In this document: positions 31,450 through 33,577 of the stretch, piece after piece
Layout: each line of letters begins with the position of its first letter
Position numbering within the stretch: the first letter of the stretch is position 1
Assembly: GCA_905612515.1 (NCBI GenBank)
Contig: CAJQSI010000031.1
Location: forward strand, 1 to 33,577
Direction: 5' to 3'
Length of the DNA stretch: 33,577 nucleotides
DNA from: an uncultured Opitutales bacterium
Lineage (GTDB): Bacteria > Verrucomicrobiota > Verrucomicrobiia > Opitutales > Seribacteraceae
The notes under the pieces: generated by a model
Database searches by the model: none
Told to the model about the DNA's origin: nothing
The model's input: only the letters and a program-made list of their open reading frames with translations
Translations under genes and position numbers: made by a program

Positions 31450-33577
31450 TCAGTTACCCTTGGTTTTGAGCGGAGGAGGCGCTGCGTCCTTGTTGCGAAA
31501 ACCGTACATAGGTAAAAGCCTATAGTAAACTTCCAGGCTCAAGGTAGCCAAGGTAGTTGAAACTACGCGACCACCTGCCACTGCGTGAGCGGAACCGACG
31601 TCCCAGCTCCCAGTCTCTGCTCCGGTCTTTTTCTGCAGAAGAGGAAGGGTTTCCTTGAGTCGCTCGTTCCAGTCCGCCCAGATCGGCCCTTGGTGCTGGT
31701 AAAGAGCGAGCGTACCATAATAGAGGTAGTAGTAGTCGGGAGATTTCACGTTGATTTTACGCATTTTGAGGACTTGGGCGCTCTCGGGCATCCGCGGGTC
31801 GGTCGGTGGCACGAGGTCCAGTTGGCGGCAAAACATTCCAGTAGCCACCATCGCGGGCTTGTTCTTTTCAGGCCCTGTATAACCATAGATTCCGCCGTGC
31901 CTTCCTCCACCCGCATGATCAAACCACCGACGGGCATTCTCAAAGACACTTTCCTCCACTTCGATACCCGCCATACGAGCGCTGTGCAGAGCCATGTATT
32001 GCCAACCCGTGACCGATGTGTCAGAATCACTGGGACGGGGTTCATAGCGCCAACCACCCTTTTTCGGGTCCTGTGAGGCTATGATCAGCTTGATCGCCTT
32101 CTCCGCCGGTTCCTTTAAGGAAGGGTCCTTACTAAGCCCGTAAGCCTCGCACAGAGCGATAGTGGCAATGCCGTGACAATACATCCGACCACCACCTCGT
32201 AGGTCGCCGTTCTCCTTCTGCTGGGCAACTAGCCATTTGATGGCTTTCTGAACTGTGCCTTGGAACTTACCGGGAGTTTTGTGACTGACGCCCCAACCGT
32301 AATAGCAAAGCAAGGCGAAGCCGACTCCCGCAGTTTCATAGCTGCCGTTGCCGCCGTGTTTCTTGATGTCCCAGCGTCCATCCGGCTCTTGGTTTCTGGC
32401 AAGCCATTCGAGAGCGAGGCCGATGGCGCGCTCGGTGGCGTCCGAACCGCCGAGTTGCTCGATGACTTCGAGCGAAGGCTTGTCGCGCTGCTTACGAAGC
32501 AAATTGGTAAGAGCCGTCGGATCCAGAGTATCCTTGGGGGTCTGCAATTCGCCGGGGAGCAAAGGATCGGTCTCGGGATCAGTCCCCGGAAGATTAAGAC
32601 TCATGGAAGCAATGGTACCCTTACCATCGAAGTCCGGCAGGTCTCCCTTAGCCTCAAGACCACTATGAGCAACCACCACATCGCCTCCGGTGTCAGTGGT
32701 TTCTGCGGCGGCATCTCCGGGTTCGATTTGTTCGACCTCCGTAGTGCTCTCGGATGCGGTGTTTGCAATCTCTGCGCTCTCTTCGGATTTCTTAGTCTCG
32801 ACTTGCGGAACGGCCTCGGTCGGGCGAAACACGTCGGCTAGAGGATTTGCTCTTTCCTCGGCCTTTTGTATTTCCCCCGGAGCACTCTCCTCTAGTTCGA
32901 GGATTTCCAATTCGGGTATAAAAGTTTCAGGCAATGAGGTAAGCAGGGGAGATATTTTATCCGGTTTGGTTACAGGTTCTTCCGCGGATTCGGTATTTGC
33001 CTTGGAGGGACGGATATCGCTGACCAGTGAAGTCTTGCTGGTACTGGTGACTATGGGAGTCGTCTTGGTGTACTCCTGAGCTTCGAGTACAGGGATTTTA
33101 AAGTCACTTTCCAGACGGTCTGTGATCAAGGCGATTGGAGTTTCGGAAACCTGAGCCTCCTCGGGGGTACTCTCAAGAGCGAGTTCCTCTTGGGCCAAGG
33201 CATCTATGCTTATCGCTATTTCGGGCGACTGCGGTTCACCGCCCGCCGAAAACTCTTTCGTGATCAACCAGATCATCATGAGAAAGAGAACGATCAAGTG
33301 GAGAGCAACGGAACCTGCCAAGCACTTGTGATATAGATTCGTGATGTCTTTCCAGTGCTCCAACAGGTAGATAAGTGCAGCAAGAGCGGCAAGGGCTAGC
33401 AGCACCCACCAGATGATGTTGCCGAGCAACTCCATGAACTGGTCCCAGCGAGAGAGGTCGGTGTACTCGAATACCTCGCGAGTAGTCGAACGGTACAGAA
33501 GATAACTATCGGGATTATTCTCGCCCAGATTCGACTCTGTCTCGAAATTCGAACTGAACAACAGATCGAAACCCTCC
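31450..33577 (-). CDS. Membrane-anchored prenyltransferase/squalene-oxidase-repeat protein (5' end probably beyond right edge)
   Basis: The frame is open to the window edge, so the start may lie outside. Inside the window a TTG at 33561 and an ATG at 33435 (MELLGNIIWW) are the only candidates, neither with a good ribosome binding site. Numbered from the TTG: two membrane segments at about 48-67 (NIIWWVLLALAALAALIYLL) and 84-103; a long acidic, Glu/Thr-rich low-complexity linker at about 115-370; then an alpha/alpha-toroid of prenyltransferase/squalene-oxidase repeats from about 375 on (GLALEWLARNQEPDGRWDI, AIKWLVAQQKENGDLRGGG, AIKLIIASQDPKKGGWRYEP, TGWQYMALHSARMAGI). Such proteins are common in PVC bacteria near MoxR/VWA gene clusters. 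The toroid is probably a protein- or ligand-binding scaffold, not a true cyclase, because no DxDD-type catalytic motif was seen. The role is unknown. Confidence 0.82.
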   Translation of the reverse strand, partial: EGFDLLFSSNFETESNLGENNPDSYLLYRSTTREVFEYTDLSRWDQFMELLGNIIWWVLLALAALAALIYLLEHWKDITNLYHKCLAGSVALHLIVLFLMMIWLITKEFSAGGEPQSPEIAISIDALAQEELALESTPEEAQVSETPIALITDRLESDFKIPVLEAQEYTKTTPIVTSTSKTSLVSDIRPSKANTESAEEPVTKPDKISPLLTSLPETFIPELEILELEESAPGEIQKAEERANPLADVFRPTEAVPQVETKKSEESAEIANTASESTTEVEQIEPGDAAAETTDTGGDVVVAHSGLEAKGDLPDFDGKGTIASMSLNLPGTDPETDPLLPGELQTPKDTLDPTALTNLLRKQRDKPSLEVIEQLGGSDATERAIGLALEWLARNQEPDGRWDIKKHGGNGSYETAGVGFALLCYYGWGVSHKTPGKFQGTVQKAIKWLVAQQKENGDLRGGGRMYCHGIATIALCEAYGLSKDPSLKEPAEKAIKLIIASQDPKKGGWRYEPRPSDSDTSVTGWQYMALHSARMAGIEVEESVFENARRWFDHAGGGRHGGIYGYTGPEKNKPAMVATGMFCRQLDLVPPTDPRMPESAQVLKMRKINVKSPDYYYLYYGTLALYQHQGPIWADWNERLKETLPLLQKKTGAETGSWDVGSAHAVAGGRVVSTTLATLSLEVYYRLLPMYGFRNKDAAPPPLKTKGN

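Overview
The window looks like a chromosomal segment of a PVC-group bacterium, most likely Verrucomicrobiota, with Planctomycetota the main alternative. The evidence is the set of families present. They are almost confined to these phyla: paired DUF1549/DUF1553 + DUF1501 proteins, paired DUF1592-type cytochromes + DUF1552 proteins, a ThuA/PVC-dehydrogenase/haem fusion, an HzsA-related cytochrome, a formylglycine-type sulfatase and a membrane-anchored prenyltransferase-repeat protein. No rRNA, tRNA, CRISPR array, phage gene or intact insertion sequence was seen. The phylum call is inference from gene content only.

Layout. Bases 1-662 (minus) hold the N-terminal part of a monomeric isocitrate dehydrogenase that runs off the left edge. 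Bases 878-13197 hold six plus-strand genes: a five-module secreted ThuA/NPCBM/PVC-dehydrogenase/HEAT/cytochrome protein, SelO, a deoxynucleoside kinase, a secreted sulfatase, an HzsA-related di-haem protein and a membrane-anchored phospholipase D-family protein. Bases 13321-18961 (minus) hold a TerC-family transporter, a Tat-exported DUF1501 protein and a DUF1549/DUF1553 protein with an Ig/DUF2341/LamG front end. Bases 18962-19666 are decayed DNA. Bases 19667-28522 (minus) hold a small secreted protein and a tight five-gene operon (DUF1592 cytochrome, DUF1552, unknown secreted protein, class C serine hydrolase, lactonase-propeller/esterase fusion). Bases 28523-29122 hold another gene remnant. 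A plus-strand S9 peptidase (29123-31408) converges on a prenyltransferase-repeat membrane protein that is open at the right edge.

How they fit together. Most products carry Sec or Tat signals, and four carry CxxCH motifs, so the window mainly encodes an exported toolkit for breaking down complex, probably sulfated and esterified, polymers with associated periplasmic redox proteins. Substrates are not determined by the sequence. The cytosolic genes (icd, selO, dNK) look like housekeeping genes embedded among these.

Two structural signals stand out. First, four plus-strand genes share a near-identical promoter, TTGACC-16 bp-TA(G/A/T)nnT, whose -10 box ends only 8-11 nt before the ATG, implying leaderless mRNAs; a fifth copy at 13235-13262 faces no recognisable gene. 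Second, the 19-29 kb block is bordered by two coding remnants. Each resembles part of an intact gene elsewhere in the window, which suggests duplication and decay or rearrangement around this block.
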